64,000 bases of DNA from Fulvimarina manganoxydans (GCF_900176465.1 NZ_FWXR01000010.1:62001-126000); one strand, 5' to 3'. Counted from the first letter of the stretch, positions 52,711 to 62,068 are shown. Program-made: numbers and translations. The notes: generated by a model from the sequence alone, not told the origin.

Positions 52711-53568
52711 ATGGTCGATGAGACCCAACAACCGCGCGATCATGGTCTCGGCGAGACCGTGGGCGAGGCGGGCGCCTTGAAGAACCGAGATGCCGCCCCG
52801 ACAGACTCGCAAGCCACGCCCGACATCAAGGCGCGGACGCAAGAGCCTGAAAAGACGGACAAGGGCGGCTTCGGCGAGACGGTCAAGGTCATCGTTCAGG
52901 CCCTGCTGCTCGCCCTCGTCATCCGCACACTGTTCTTTCAGCCCTTCTCGATTCCGTCGGGCTCGATGATCCCGACCCTTCTCGTCGGCGATTATCTCTT
53001 CGTCTCCAAATGGAGCTACGGCTATTCGCGCTATTCGGCGCCCCTGTCCCTGCCGCTCTTCGAGGGCCGCATCTTCGCCAGCGAACCGACACGGGGCGAT
53101 GTGGTCGTGTTCCGCAAGCCGGGCGAAGAAGACACCGACTATATCAAGCGTCTCGTGGGTCTGCCGGGCGATCGCATCCAGATGCGCAACGGCCAGCTCT
53201 TCATCAACGGCGTCGGTGTGCCGCGTGAGGAAGCCGGCATGTTCGTCGACGACAATGGCACGGAGGTTCCGCAATATCGCGAAACGCTGCCGAATGGCGT
53301 GTCCTATATGACGCTCGATCTCAATCCCAATTCGGCCGGCGACAACACGCGGGAATTTCTTGTCCCCGAAAACCATTACTTCATGATGGGCGACAATCGC
53401 GACAACTCGCTCGATAGCCGCTTCGACGTTGGATATGTCCCCTTCGAGAACTTGGTCGGCAAGGCGCAGATGATCTTCTTCTCGATCGAGGACGACGTCT
53501 CGCCGCTCGAATTCTGGCTCTGGCCGAGCGATCTCAGGCCGTCACGGATCTTCACTTGGCTCGGTTGA
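52711..53568 (+). CDS. lepB: Signal peptidase I
   Basis: A 285-residue leader peptidase. A cytoplasmic acidic leader (residues 1-55) precedes the membrane helix VKVIVQALLLALVIRTLFF, then the catalytic Ser in SGSMIPTL, the Lys in DYIKRLVGLPGDR, and box E (MGDNRDNSLDSR). It removes signal peptides from exported proteins on the outer face of the inner membrane. ATG 52711 is preferred over GTG 52705. Its stop overlaps the rnc start. Confidence 0.95.
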   Translation: MVDETQQPRDHGLGETVGEAGALKNRDAAPTDSQATPDIKARTQEPEKTDKGGFGETVKVIVQALLLALVIRTLFFQPFSIPSGSMIPTLLVGDYLFVSKWSYGYSRYSAPLSLPLFEGRIFASEPTRGDVVVFRKPGEEDTDYIKRLVGLPGDRIQMRNGQLFINGVGVPREEAGMFVDDNGTEVPQYRETLPNGVSYMTLDLNPNSAGDNTREFLVPENHYFMMGDNRDNSLDSRFDVGYVPFENLVGKAQMIFFSIEDDVSPLEFWLWPSDLRPSRIFTWLG

Positions 53569-54269
53569 CGCGGGTGCGACCGCTCGAGGAATTGGAGGAG
53601 CGCATCGGGGTTCGGATCCCCGATCGCAACCGCCTGGAGCGCGCGCTGACCCATTCCAGCTTCCGCTCGGACAAGGGCAAGGGCCGCAGCTATGAGCGGC
53701 TCGAATTTCTGGGCGACCGGGTGCTCGGTCTCGTCATCGCCGACAAGCTCTTCGAGATGTTTCCCGATGCGGACGAAGGCGAGCTTAGCCTGCGGCTGAA
53801 CGCGCTCGTCAATGCCGAGACCTGTGCTGCCGTCGCCGACGAGATCGGCCTTTACGACTTCGTGCGCCAGGGCGGGGACCTCAAGCGTCTCGCCCCGAGC
53901 CGCACGCGGTCGATCCGCGCCGATCTGATGGAAAGCCTGATCGCGGCGATCTATCTGTCGGCCGGTATCGAGGCCGCCCGCGCCTTCATCGAGAGCCGCT
54001 GGGGGCATCGACTGAACGAAAGCGTCGAGGCGCGCCGAGACCCGAAGACCGCGCTACAGGAATGGGCGCATCAACGCGGGCCCGAGACGCCGAATTACGA
54101 AGTGATCGACCGCTCGGGGCCCGACCATAATCCGAGCTTCACCATCCGCGTCCATGTGGACGGGGTGGAGCCGAGCGAAGGCGAAGGCCGGTCCAAGCGA
54201 CTGGCCGAACAGGCGGCGGCGACGGCCATGCTGATCCGCGAAAAGGTCTGGAAGGACGAAGGATCGTGA
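53565..54269 (+). CDS. rnc: Ribonuclease III
   Basis: A 234-residue double-strand-specific RNase: RNase III domain with ERLEFLGDRVLGLVIAD (catalytic signature) and DLMESLIAAIYLSAG, then a dsRNA-binding domain (DPKTALQEWAHQRG, then GPDHNPSFTIRVHVDG). Starts considered: TTG 53565 (overlapping the lepB stop as TTGA), TTG 53556 and GTG 53574; no clear ribosome-binding site separates them. Its stop overlaps era (GTGA at 54266). Confidence 0.93.
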   Translation: MTRVRPLEELEERIGVRIPDRNRLERALTHSSFRSDKGKGRSYERLEFLGDRVLGLVIADKLFEMFPDADEGELSLRLNALVNAETCAAVADEIGLYDFVRQGGDLKRLAPSRTRSIRADLMESLIAAIYLSAGIEAARAFIESRWGHRLNESVEARRDPKTALQEWAHQRGPETPNYEVIDRSGPDHNPSFTIRVHVDGVEPSEGEGRSKRLAEQAAATAMLIREKVWKDEGS

Positions 54270-55207
54270 GCGAGAACGAACAGGGCCCGAGTGAGGGCAC
54301 AGCGGGCGGCGTGGGCGAGACCCGTTCGGGCTTCGTCGCGCTTCTCGGCGCCCCGAATGCCGGCAAGTCGACCCTCGTCAACCAGCTGGTCGGAACGAAG
54401 GTCTCCATCGTCACTCACAAGGTTCAGACGACGCGCGCGCTGGTGCGCGGCATCGCGATCAAGGACAAGACCCAGATCGTCTTCGTCGACACGCCGGGCG
54501 TCTTCCAGCCGCGCCGTCGGCTCGACCGGGCCATGGTCAAGACCGCTTGGTCCGGCGCACGGGACGCCGATATCGTCATGGCGATCGTCGATGCCGAACG
54601 CGGCATCAGCCCGGATGTGGAGACGATCCTCGATCGGCTGAAGGACAACCCCCGCCGCAAGATCCTGCTCCTCAATAAGATCGACCGCATTCGCCGCGAC
54701 AAGCTTCTCGGCCTCACCAAGGAGATCACCGAGCGCGCCGACTTCGAACGCGTCTTCATGATCTCCGCCCTCGAAGGCCAGGGCTGCGACGATCTGATGG
54801 CGTTCCTTGCAGACGCCCTGCCCCATGGGCCCTGGTATTATCCCGAGGACCAGATCTCCGACCTGCCGCTTCGCCAGCTTGCCGCCGAAATCACCCGCGA
54901 GAAGCTGTTCCTCAGGCTTCACCAGGAGATCCCCTATTCATCCACCGTCGAGACCGAATTGTGGGAGACCCGCAAGGACGGCTCGGTGCGGATCGAACAG
55001 ACGATTTATGTGGAGCGCGACAGCCAGAAGCGCATCGTCCTCGGCCACAAGGGCGAGACGATCAAGGCCGTCGGCCAGGCGGCCCGAGCCGAGATCATGG
55101 AAGCGGCCGAAACCACCGTCCACCTCTTCCTCTTCGTGAAGGTCCGAGAGAACTGGAGCGACGATCCCGAGCGCTATCGCGAGATGGGGCTCGATTTCGA
55201 GCGCTGA
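54266..55207 (+). CDS. era: GTPase Era
   Basis: A 313-residue GTP-binding protein for 16S rRNA maturation and 30S assembly. G1 GAPNAGKSTLVNQLVG, G2 with TTRALVRGI, G3 DTPG, G4 NKID, G5 SALEG and a C-terminal KH domain with VLGHKGETIKAVGQAAR are all present. GTG start overlaps the rnc stop. Confidence 0.96.
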   Translation: MSENEQGPSEGTAGGVGETRSGFVALLGAPNAGKSTLVNQLVGTKVSIVTHKVQTTRALVRGIAIKDKTQIVFVDTPGVFQPRRRLDRAMVKTAWSGARDADIVMAIVDAERGISPDVETILDRLKDNPRRKILLLNKIDRIRRDKLLGLTKEITERADFERVFMISALEGQGCDDLMAFLADALPHGPWYYPEDQISDLPLRQLAAEITREKLFLRLHQEIPYSSTVETELWETRKDGSVRIEQTIYVERDSQKRIVLGHKGETIKAVGQAARAEIMEAAETTVHLFLFVKVRENWSDDPERYREMGLDFER

Positions 55208-55679
55208 GCCCGATGCAAACCTTTCGCGGCATTTTCTGAAAGCCGTTCGGGATGATGGAGATCGAGCTTCGGGATCGACCGCGTTCTCGCACGACGAGAG
55301 CCGAGACCATCGAATGCGAAAGAGCCTCCCGGCCCTCACTCGAGGACTTTCTAGCCTAAGCCAATGATTCACCACGATTCCAGGAGCCCCGCCGGTCATC
55401 GGGACGGGTTCAGGATTGCTTAAGGAAATCGGCGTCTGACTAAACAGCAAGTTCCGCAGGAATTGGCGCAGCGCAGGCCGACGACGATCGTGATTATGAT
55501 CGTCTTTCCTTCGCAAGGGCCGCCTTCTGCGCCGAACGAATGCGCAAGCCAAAGGCTTCAGCGTCGTTCGAGACAAGGGGCAGCGAATGGATCGCCCGTG
55601 GCGCATGGCGCGGCAATGGCGGTTTGGGTCGGGGAACGCCCGAGGGAGGTCGAAGGGTCGGAAACGGAGAGAGATCGGC
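55208..55679. other. Intergenic region between era and the I9-like pair
   Basis: 472 bases with no gene that I can support. In most relatives recO follows era closely, so this gap together with the two small genes after it looks like an insertion. A GGAGAGA at the right end is the ribosome-binding site of the next gene. No clear repeat or promoter seen. Confidence 0.4.
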
Positions 55680-56015
55680 ATGGCAACTATCAGTTTGACG
55701 ATCACAGTCCGTGACGAATACGTCCGCTCCACACCCCTCATCGCCAACCAGCTGGCCCAGCGGGGCCTTCAGGTCGAACATGTCGCAGCCCCCATCGGCT
55801 CGATCTTCGGCAGTGCCGACGATGTGGCAAGGGGAACCTTCGAAACTGTCGAAGGTGTTCAGGACGTTCGTGAGAGCCTCGGCCTGCAGGACGACGCCGC
55901 CACAAGGCGCGAGAGCTACGGCCTCCATCTGCCGATCGTCGATCGCAAGGCGCTAATGGAAAGCTCTTTGACGAGCGGGTCCGTGGCGGACGAAGGCAAG
56001 GACGAGAACCATTAG
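55680..56015 (+). CDS. Small inhibitor I9-like protein (first of tandem pair)
   Basis: A 111-residue protein with a beta-alpha-beta-beta-alpha-beta pattern: ATISLTITVRDEY, then a helix TPLIANQLAQRGLQVEHV, then PIGSIFGSADDVARGTFETVEGVQDVRE. This is the ferredoxin-like fold of subtilase propeptides/inhibitor I9 and of small proteins often misannotated as ketohydroxyglutarate aldolase. A C-terminal acidic tail of about 35 residues is extra. GGAGAG about 8 nt before the ATG. No subtilase gene is visible in the window. Confidence 0.6.
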   Translation: MATISLTITVRDEYVRSTPLIANQLAQRGLQVEHVAAPIGSIFGSADDVARGTFETVEGVQDVRESLGLQDDAATRRESYGLHLPIVDRKALMESSLTSGSVADEGKDENH

Positions 56016-56097
56016 GGTCGAGTTCGATCGGATTGAAACCCTTCCTCAGTCTCATCCAACATTATAGGATCTTCGGAAGCGACAGACATGGCGGCCC

Positions 56098-56364
56098 ATG
56101 CTTGGCCCGAGGACTATTGTCACAGAAAAGCTCCGTCTTACGGTGACGGTCGAGCGGGATATGAAGGACTCGACCGCCGAACTCGCCAGGGCCCTTGAAA
56201 GTCAAGGTTTCGAGGTGAGCCGGGTTTCGCGGCGGGCGGGCGCGATCTTTGGAAACGCGGATGCCGACCGGCTCGACGATCTGCGATCGGTCAGCGAAAT
56301 CCATGAAATTCGGCCCGAACGCAGCTTCGCCCTGCCCCCTTTATCGGAGAAAATCCCGCAATAG
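56098..56364 (+). CDS. Small inhibitor I9-like protein (second of tandem pair)
   Basis: An 88-residue protein that is a paralogue of the previous: [10 protein letters not shown], helix [49 protein letters not shown]. The GxIFG strand and the x-L-x-x-V-x-x-I/V-x-x-I/V-R ending align with the first without gaps. It lacks the acidic tail. A distance of 82 nt separates them. The start is ATG 56098; ATG 56088 in another frame is not used. Together they sit between era and recO. Confidence 0.58.
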   Translation: MLGPRTIVTEKLRLTVTVERDMKDSTAELARALESQGFEVSRVSRRAGAIFGNADADRLDDLRSVSEIHEIRPERSFALPPLSEKIPQ

Positions 56365-56485
56365 AGACGATTTTGCTCCTAATGCCGCTGTCCCATCGCG
56401 CTGTCCTTTCAACGGGCTGGCTCGACCCGTCGCGCTCTTCGAAAATCGATTTCGATTTTCAAAGCGATCCGGTACATCCGATTTC

Positions 56486-57229
56486 ATGGAATGGCACGAG
56501 GAAGCGATCGTTCTCGGCGTTCGGCGCCATGGGGAGACGAGCGTCATCGCAGAACTGATGACCCGCACGCGGGGCCGGCATCTTGGCCTTGTGCGCGGCG
56601 GGCGTTCGCGGCGCATGCAGCCGGTTCTCCAGCCCGGCAATCTCGTCGCGGCCCACTGGCGCGCTAGGCTCGACGAGCATATGGGCACCTATGTGCTCGA
56701 ACCGCTGCTCTCACGGGCCGGCCGGTTGATGGAGACCCCGCTCGCCCTGTCCGGCGTCCAGCTCGCCGCCGCCCATATCCGTCTTCTGCCCGAGCGCGAT
56801 CCCCATCCGCAACTCTTCGACGGCCTGACCGTCCTTCTGGACCATTTGTCGGACGAAACCTCGGCGGGCGAATTGATGCTGCGCTTCGAATTGAAGCTTC
56901 TGGAGGAGCTCGGCTTCGGTCTCGATCTTCTGGCCTGCGCGGCGACCGGCCAGGCGCATGACCTTGTCTACGTGTCGCCGAAAAGCGGGCGGGCGGTGAG
57001 CCGGGAGGCCGGGGCGCCCTGGGCCGATAAGCTTCTTGCCCTGCCCGCCTTTCTCGCCGGAACCAACGAGGCGGCCGATGCCGCCGCCATCGAATCCGGC
57101 TTTCGCCTGACCCGTTATTTTCTCGCCCGCCACGTTTACGAGCCGCGCGGTCTCGACGAGCCCTTGATGCGGTCGAGTTTCATCACGGCTGTCGCCCGAA
57201 GCCTGCCCAATCGGGCTCAGGGGTCGTGA
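56486..57229 (+). CDS. recO: DNA repair protein RecO
   Basis: A 247-residue RecO. The OB-fold N-domain starts [22 protein letters not shown] and includes [13 protein letters not shown]; the helical part has [14 protein letters not shown] and the CAATG cysteine pair, then [11 protein letters not shown]. It assists RecA loading with RecR and RecF. ATG 56486 begins with [10 protein letters not shown], as in relatives. It converges with the MFS gene (4-nt gap). Confidence 0.92.
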   Translation: MEWHEEAIVLGVRRHGETSVIAELMTRTRGRHLGLVRGGRSRRMQPVLQPGNLVAAHWRARLDEHMGTYVLEPLLSRAGRLMETPLALSGVQLAAAHIRLLPERDPHPQLFDGLTVLLDHLSDETSAGELMLRFELKLLEELGFGLDLLACAATGQAHDLVYVSPKSGRAVSREAGAPWADKLLALPAFLAGTNEAADAAAIESGFRLTRYFLARHVYEPRGLDEPLMRSSFITAVARSLPNRAQGS

Positions 57230-57233
57230 GACC

Positions 57234-58466
57234 TCATTCGGCCGGCACGAGCCGAGCGGCGGGCGCCTCGCGGATCGGCCAATGGACCAGAGCGGCGACG
57301 AGGCCGAGCGCGACGCCGAGCCACCAGACGCCGTCATAGGACCCGGTCGTCGCGCGCAGAACGCCGCCCAGCCAGACGCCGAGAAATGAACCGACCTGGT
57401 GGGACAAGAAGACGAGACCGCCGAGAAGGCCGAGATATTTCGTGCCGAACATGATGGCGACGAGGGCGTTGGTCGGCGGCACGGTCGACAGCCACAGCAC
57501 GCCCATGACGAGGGAAAAGACGACGACGCTCGCCGGCGTCATCGCCACGAGAAGAAACACCGTCACCGCGATCGACCGGCCGATATAGATCAGCGCCAGG
57601 AAGATCGGCTTGGAATAGCGCTGCCCGATCAGGCCCGAAGCGATCGAGCCGATGATGTTGAAGAAACCGATCAGCGCCATGGCCGTCACCGCCCAGACCG
57701 GCGCGATGCCCTTGTCGGCGAGATAGGCCGGGAAATGGGCAGTGATAAAGGCGACCTGGAAACCGCAGACGAAGAAGCCGGCGGTGAGCAACATATAGCT
57801 GCGGGTTGCGAAGGCCTCGCGCAGAGCCTCGCCCATCGATTGCTCGACGACGGCCGTGGTCAGGGCTCCGGTTCGCGGTGCGCCCTTCAGCGCGATGGCC
57901 AGAAGCGGGACGAACAGCATGGTCGCGGCCATGACGAAGAGCGCGTCGACCCAGCCATAGCTCGCGATCAGCGCCTGGCTGAAGGGGGCGAAGACGAACA
58001 TGCCGGCCGAGCCCGCCGCCGTGCCGAGACCGAAGACGAAGGAGCGGCGCTCGGCGCTGACCCGCCGGGCAAAGGCGGCAAGCACGATGCCGAAGGAGCC
58101 AGCCGCAATGCCGAGACCGACCAGAACGCCTTGGCCGAGAATGAGAAGAAGCGGATCGGTCGCGACCGCCGTCAAGGCGAGGCCCGAGGCATAGAGAAGC
58201 CCAGAGAGAAGAAGCACCCGCGCCGTGCCGTATCGGTCCGCGATCGCGCCGAAGATCGGCTGGCCCGCACCCCAGAGGAGGTTCTGGACGGCGATGGCAA
58301 GGGCGAAATCCTCCCGGCTCCAACCGCGATCGGCAAGCATCGGGATCTGAAAGAAGCCGATCGCCGAGCGCGGCCCGAAGGTGAGCAGCGCGATCAGACA
58401 GCCGCAAACGATCGCTAGAACGGTCGCGACATCGGTTTCGGAATGTGGTCGGGTGGGCGCAGTCAT
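57234..58466 (-). CDS. Major facilitator superfamily transporter
   Basis: A 410-residue protein with about twelve membrane helices; VFGLGTAAGSAGMF and GYGTARVLLLSGLLYASGLA-like segments (DRYGTARVLLLSG) are the typical loop 2-3 pattern (D-R-x-G-x-R/K). The first helix is preceded by SETDVATVLAIVCG. It is likely a monocarboxylate/anion:H+ symporter or drug exporter of the MFS_1 type, but no substrate can be read. It stands alone and is convergent to recO. Confidence 0.85.
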   Translation of the reverse strand: MTAPTRPHSETDVATVLAIVCGCLIALLTFGPRSAIGFFQIPMLADRGWSREDFALAIAVQNLLWGAGQPIFGAIADRYGTARVLLLSGLLYASGLALTAVATDPLLLILGQGVLVGLGIAAGSFGIVLAAFARRVSAERRSFVFGLGTAAGSAGMFVFAPFSQALIASYGWVDALFVMAATMLFVPLLAIALKGAPRTGALTTAVVEQSMGEALREAFATRSYMLLTAGFFVCGFQVAFITAHFPAYLADKGIAPVWAVTAMALIGFFNIIGSIASGLIGQRYSKPIFLALIYIGRSIAVTVFLLVAMTPASVVVFSLVMGVLWLSTVPPTNALVAIMFGTKYLGLLGGLVFLSHQVGSFLGVWLGGVLRATTGSYDGVWWLGVALGLVAALVHWPIREAPAARLVPAE

Positions 58467-59098
58467 CGTCCGTCATCCCCATGAGCCCAGCAAGCCAGAA
58501 GCCTGCCCTCGATCGAGGCGCAGTTGGCGGCCGGTATAGGCGTTGAAGTGGATGAACGGTGAAACGGTCAGGCGCGTCCGTTCGATATCGGTTGGATATC
58601 AATCTTAATTCGGGTTCTCGAATCGGGCAAGGCGCGATGGTCGAACGAAGCGCAGGCATCAGACCGTGGTCGGTCTCAGCGCTGTGCCCAAGACATTCAG
58701 ACTTCACACTCACAGTACACGACAGTTGCGTCGAACGGCATACATCGTGGGCTCGGATTTTGAGATGAAGGGCGTTCGCTTTCATCGCGCTCGTCATGCT
58801 CGGGCTCCGTCCCGAGCATCCAGTGCGCCGATGAAGCCACTCCTTTTTCAGGCGTTTCTGGATTCTCGGCACGGTGGCCGAGAATGACGAAGCCTCAAGG
58901 GTAGCGGCTTTACGATCGAGTCGCCCCCTGCGCTCGATCTGAGTGTCGTGTACCCCGCATCTCACTAACCCTTAGAGCCGTCACGGAGCCCCACGGCAAC
59001 ACAGCTCAAAGGAAGGCAAATGGTCCGGCATGCGGATCCAGGACAGGACCGTAGAAGTCCTGATCTATCCCGACTGTGAGACCCGTGGAGCGCCTGGC
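58467..59098. other. Intergenic region with a palindromic repeat element
   Basis: 632 bases without a supported gene. Near the middle lies a two-hairpin palindromic element (58791-58890, listed separately). The remainder on both sides shows low coding character. Confidence 0.5.
58791..58890. repeat. Palindromic repeat element (type 1), intergenic
   Basis: TCGTCAT at the left end and ATGACGA at the right end are inverted. Inside are two perfect 9-bp hairpins: ATGCTCGGG/CCCGAGCAT (58796-58819, loop 6) and ATTCTCGGC/GCCGAGAAT (58862-58885, loop 6). In addition the inner flanks ATCCAG and CTGGAT pair. This composite palindrome is the layout of the intergenic elements common in Rhizobiales chromosomes. 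The element shares termini with 44021-44173. Confidence 0.7.
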
Positions 59099-59437
59099 TC
59101 AAAAGCCCAAGGCATTCCCCATTAAAATCCGCCCCGTGCCCTGGCTCTTGCCATCCTGGAACCATTCGAGCTGGTCGCCATCGATCTCGGCTTGATAGCA
59201 GCCGAAATCCGTATCGGGATAGCAGACGCCGTCATTCTCGATCGTATAGCGACCGCTTCCCGATGCGTCGCGATAGGTGCCGTCTTCGGCGAAATAGCTG
59301 GAATACTGGCCGCCGCCCATGCCGCCCTGAAAGCTGTTGCCGACCAAGGCTTCGCGGATCTCGTCGCCGGAGGACGCCGCAAGGGCGGGCGCGCCCGCGA
59401 CAAGGGCGAGGACGAGGGTTGCGGATGCGATCTTCAT
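59099..59437 (-). CDS. Small exported protein of unknown function
   Basis: A 112-residue exported protein with signal peptide (ASATLVLALVAGAPALA, cut before ASSGDE) and a mature part containing GNSFQGGMGGGQYSSYFAEDGTYRDAS, a beta-type pattern, with two Cys (GVCYPDTDFGCYQAE) that could bond. The shape resembles small lipocalin-like or DUF995-like proteins that carry a W/Y-rich pattern, but the family is not certain. Confidence 0.6.
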   Translation of the reverse strand: MKIASATLVLALVAGAPALAASSGDEIREALVGNSFQGGMGGGQYSSYFAEDGTYRDASGSGRYTIENDGVCYPDTDFGCYQAEIDGDQLEWFQDGKSQGTGRILMGNALGF

Positions 59438-59558
59438 GGCGATCTCCCATTCGGTTCACGGCGAAACAAAGGCCCGATATCCTATCGAGTCCAATCGTTC
59501 ATGTGCGAGAGATATCGCGTGACATGCGAAAGGCGATGCCTTGGCCGAATGGGACGCG

Positions 59559-60077
59559 TCAGGCCGTGACGCGCTTGCCGGCGGCCTTGGTGAATTTCTT
59601 TATGACCATTTCGCGCTTCAGCTTCGACAGATAGTCGATGAAGAGGACGCCGTTCAAATGGTCGATCTCGTGCTGAAGGCAGGTGGCGAGCAGCCCGTCG
59701 GCAGTCTCTTCATGCGTCTCGCCATCAAGGCCGAGATAGCGGACCGTGACGCTTGCCGGCCGTTCGACCTCGGCGAAATAGTCCGGGATCGACAGGCAGC
59801 CTTCCTCATAGACGCTGCGCTCCTCCGACCGGGAGACGATCTCGGGATTGAGATAGACGCGGGGCGCCTTCTCGTCCTCCTCCTTGGACAGATCGATCGT
59901 CAGCATGCGCAAGGGCTCGCCGACCTGGATCGCCGCAAGGCCGATGCCGGGCGCCTCATACATGGTCTCCAGCATGTCGTCGGCAAAACGCTTCAGATCG
60001 TCGTCGACGCGCTCCACCGGTTTTGAGTGGAGGCGAAGGACGGGATCGGGAAGGATGATGAGTGGCTTGATCGTCAT
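59559..60077 (-). CDS. def: Peptide deformylase
   Basis: A 172-residue metalloenzyme that removes the formyl group from the N-terminus of new proteins. Motif 1 [10 protein letters not shown] (the usual GxGLAAxQ), motif 2 [10 protein letters not shown] (metal Cys), motif 3 QHEIDHLNG (metal His pair and catalytic Glu) are intact. The normal neighbour fmt is not present here, unlike the frequent def-fmt order. It diverges from the hydrolase gene at 60255. Confidence 0.96.
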   Translation of the reverse strand: MTIKPLIILPDPVLRLHSKPVERVDDDLKRFADDMLETMYEAPGIGLAAIQVGEPLRMLTIDLSKEEDEKAPRVYLNPEIVSRSEERSVYEEGCLSIPDYFAEVERPASVTVRYLGLDGETHEETADGLLATCLQHEIDHLNGVLFIDYLSKLKREMVIKKFTKAAGKRVTA

Positions 60078-60254
60078 GGTCTGCTAGTCAGGGTGCTCGG
60101 GGAAACCGTCAAGCGGCTGCGGGGCCGCCTCCCCTTCGACGGGCGCGGAGCATGCCTATGCTTATCGTTGCTCTAGCCTCGGAGCCCCGCGCCGGTCAAT
60201 CGGAACGGGGCGGGCGCGTCTTCTTCGAAGCTTGAACACAGGGCTTATTCGCCG

Positions 60255-60989
60255 ATGCCACGCTTTCTTCTCGTTCACGGCGCCTGGCACGGGTCATGGT
60301 GCATGGAGCGGCTCGCCGACGCGCTTCGTGCTCGAGGGCACAGGGCCGAGGCGCTCGACTTGCCTGGCCGAACCGATGTCGAAACCGAGGCGTCGCTTCA
60401 AGGCGATCGGGATCATGTGGCGGACAGGGTCTTGGCGGCGGGCGAGCCTGCGATCGTCGTCGGTCATTCCCTCGCCGGTCTGATCCTGCCCATGCTTGCA
60501 AAGCCATGCGGGACCAGGCTTGCCGGCCTCGTCTATCTCTGCGCCTATCGTCCGCGCCCTGGCGAGAGCGCCACGTCCATCGAGACAGGGTTCGGCGGCG
60601 CCGTGATGAAGCCCTATTTTCAAAAAGCGCATGATGGCGCCGCGATCGCCTTGTCGCCTGGCGCAGCGTCTCTTCTTTTTCACGACGTATCGGACGATCT
60701 GGCACAGAACGCCTTCGCGCGGCTGACGCCGCAGCCCAAGCGCCTCTTTCTCGACCCGGCAACTTACGACGAGAGCGATCTCGACGGCGTCCGGCAACTC
60801 TATTGTCTGTGCAGGGACGACCGCGTCATCTCGGCCGCGCGCCAGCGGGCGATGGCCTCGGCCCGTCCCGCGATCGAGACGAGCGAGATCGCAGCCGGCC
60901 ATTCCCCATTTCTTTCGCAACCCGAAGCGTTGTCTCGCACGTTGAGCGACTGGTCGAAGCAAGCCTTCGCAAGGGAATCAAGACGGTGA
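60255..60989 (+). CDS. Alpha/beta hydrolase
   Basis: A 244-residue alpha/beta hydrolase: HGAWHGSW (oxyanion loop H-G-x-W), the nucleophile elbow VVGHSLAGLILP, and a His near the end in AAGHSPFLSQPE. The composition resembles methyl-esterase or dienelactone/haloalkane hydrolase-type proteins (the MES-like group with the H-G-x-x-H-G-x-W start), but the substrate is unknown. No signal peptide. Confidence 0.85.
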   Translation: MPRFLLVHGAWHGSWCMERLADALRARGHRAEALDLPGRTDVETEASLQGDRDHVADRVLAAGEPAIVVGHSLAGLILPMLAKPCGTRLAGLVYLCAYRPRPGESATSIETGFGGAVMKPYFQKAHDGAAIALSPGAASLLFHDVSDDLAQNAFARLTPQPKRLFLDPATYDESDLDGVRQLYCLCRDDRVISAARQRAMASARPAIETSEIAAGHSPFLSQPEALSRTLSDWSKQAFARESRR

Positions 60990-61456
60990 GGAAAACCCTA
61001 ACGGATGTGACAGTGACGTAACGTCGGAAACGCTTTCCGACTTTCACCGGTGATCCCTGCATCCCTTTCGAATCACAGCCTTGCAGCAGAACGGCGGCGC
61101 AGCATGACGCCTTGATTGCCGATGAGCGCTGATAAACCTTGAATTTTCAGGGGATTTGGTGTAGGGTCGCAACACTGTCGGGCGCTGTCGCAAAACGGCA
61201 CTGCATCTGGCGCTCACGGATCATGCCGCATGGACGCTTCCCCTATCGATGACGGCCGCAAGCTTGCAAGGCAAGCTCGCTTCGTCATGCGACCGTCTCA
61301 GCGAGACCATGCGTCCTGGCACCTTAGAGCCGCGAGGCGCCCCGACCGACGGCCCGTCCGATCATCGGCGAGTCGATATCCAACCGGCGGCATGAAGGCC
61401 GTCGCCCGTGTCTAGCGGCTGTCGTGGCCCGGCACAACAGGGAGTTTGAAAAGCGT
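60990..61456. other. Intergenic region upstream of carD
   Basis: 467 bases with no supported gene. A weak terminator hairpin lies at 61023-61044. A possible promoter (TTGAAT, 17 nt, TAGGGT around 61140-61168) is seen by eye only. The remaining bases contain no repeat that I recognise. Confidence 0.35.
61023..61044 (+). terminator. Weak intrinsic terminator
   Basis: GTCGGAAA (61023-61030) and TTTCCGAC (61034-61041) form a perfect 8-bp stem with a 3-nt loop, followed by a short TTT run. It lies 34 nt after the stop of the alpha/beta hydrolase gene. Confidence 0.45.
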
Positions 61457-62068
61457 ATGAGCAGCCAGAAAAAGGCACCCGGCAACAAGGGTTTCAAGAC
61501 CGGCGAGAGCATCGTCTATCCCGCTCACGGTGTCGGGCAGATCGTCGCGATCGAGGAACAGGAAGTGGCGGGCATGAAGCTCGAACTCTTCGTCATCGAC
61601 TTCGAGAAGGACAAGATGCGCCTGAAGGTCCCGGTGGCCAAGGCAACCTCCGTCGGCATGCGGAAGCTGTCGGAGACGGATTTCGTCGAGCGTGCGCTGA
61701 AGGTCGTGCAGGGACGCGCGCGCGTCAAGAAGACCATGTGGAGCCGCAGGGCCCAGGAATACGATGCCAAGATCAATTCCGGCGACCTGATTCAGATCGC
61801 CGAGGTCGTTCGCGATCTCTATCGGGCCGAGAGCCAGCCCGAGCAGTCCTATTCGGAGCGCCAGCTCTATGAGGCCGCCCTCGGCCGCATGGCTCGTGAG
61901 CTCGCCGCGGTGAACGAGGTTTCGGAGACCGAGGCCGTCCAGCTCATCGAAGTCAACCTTAACAAGGGACCCAAGCGCGGCCCCAAGGCCGAGGATGGCG
62001 AAGGCGACGACGAGACCTCCGAGGCGGACAACGATTCCGACGAGACGAGCCAGGACGAGGCTGCCTGA
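61457..62068 (+). CDS. carD: CarD/CdnL-family transcription regulator
   Basis: A 203-residue CarD/CdnL protein that binds RNA polymerase beta and stabilises open promoter complexes at rRNA and growth-related promoters. The RNAP-interacting domain contains ESIVYPAHGVGQIVAIEEQE and LKVPVAKATSVGMRKLS, followed by the helical C-domain with RAQEYDAKINSGDLIQIAEVVRDLYR. A C-terminal acidic tail (about residue 170 onwards) is unusually long. ATG 61457 gives the typical N-terminus; GTG 61424 is possible. A strong terminator follows. Confidence 0.9.
   Translation: MSSQKKAPGNKGFKTGESIVYPAHGVGQIVAIEEQEVAGMKLELFVIDFEKDKMRLKVPVAKATSVGMRKLSETDFVERALKVVQGRARVKKTMWSRRAQEYDAKINSGDLIQIAEVVRDLYRAESQPEQSYSERQLYEAALGRMARELAAVNEVSETEAVQLIEVNLNKGPKRGPKAEDGEGDDETSEADNDSDETSQDEAA

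Noticed and set aside
58467-59098. Small RNA gene in the large gap after the MFS gene
   Set aside because: The only structured part is the palindromic repeat. No promoter-terminator pair typical of a small RNA was seen.
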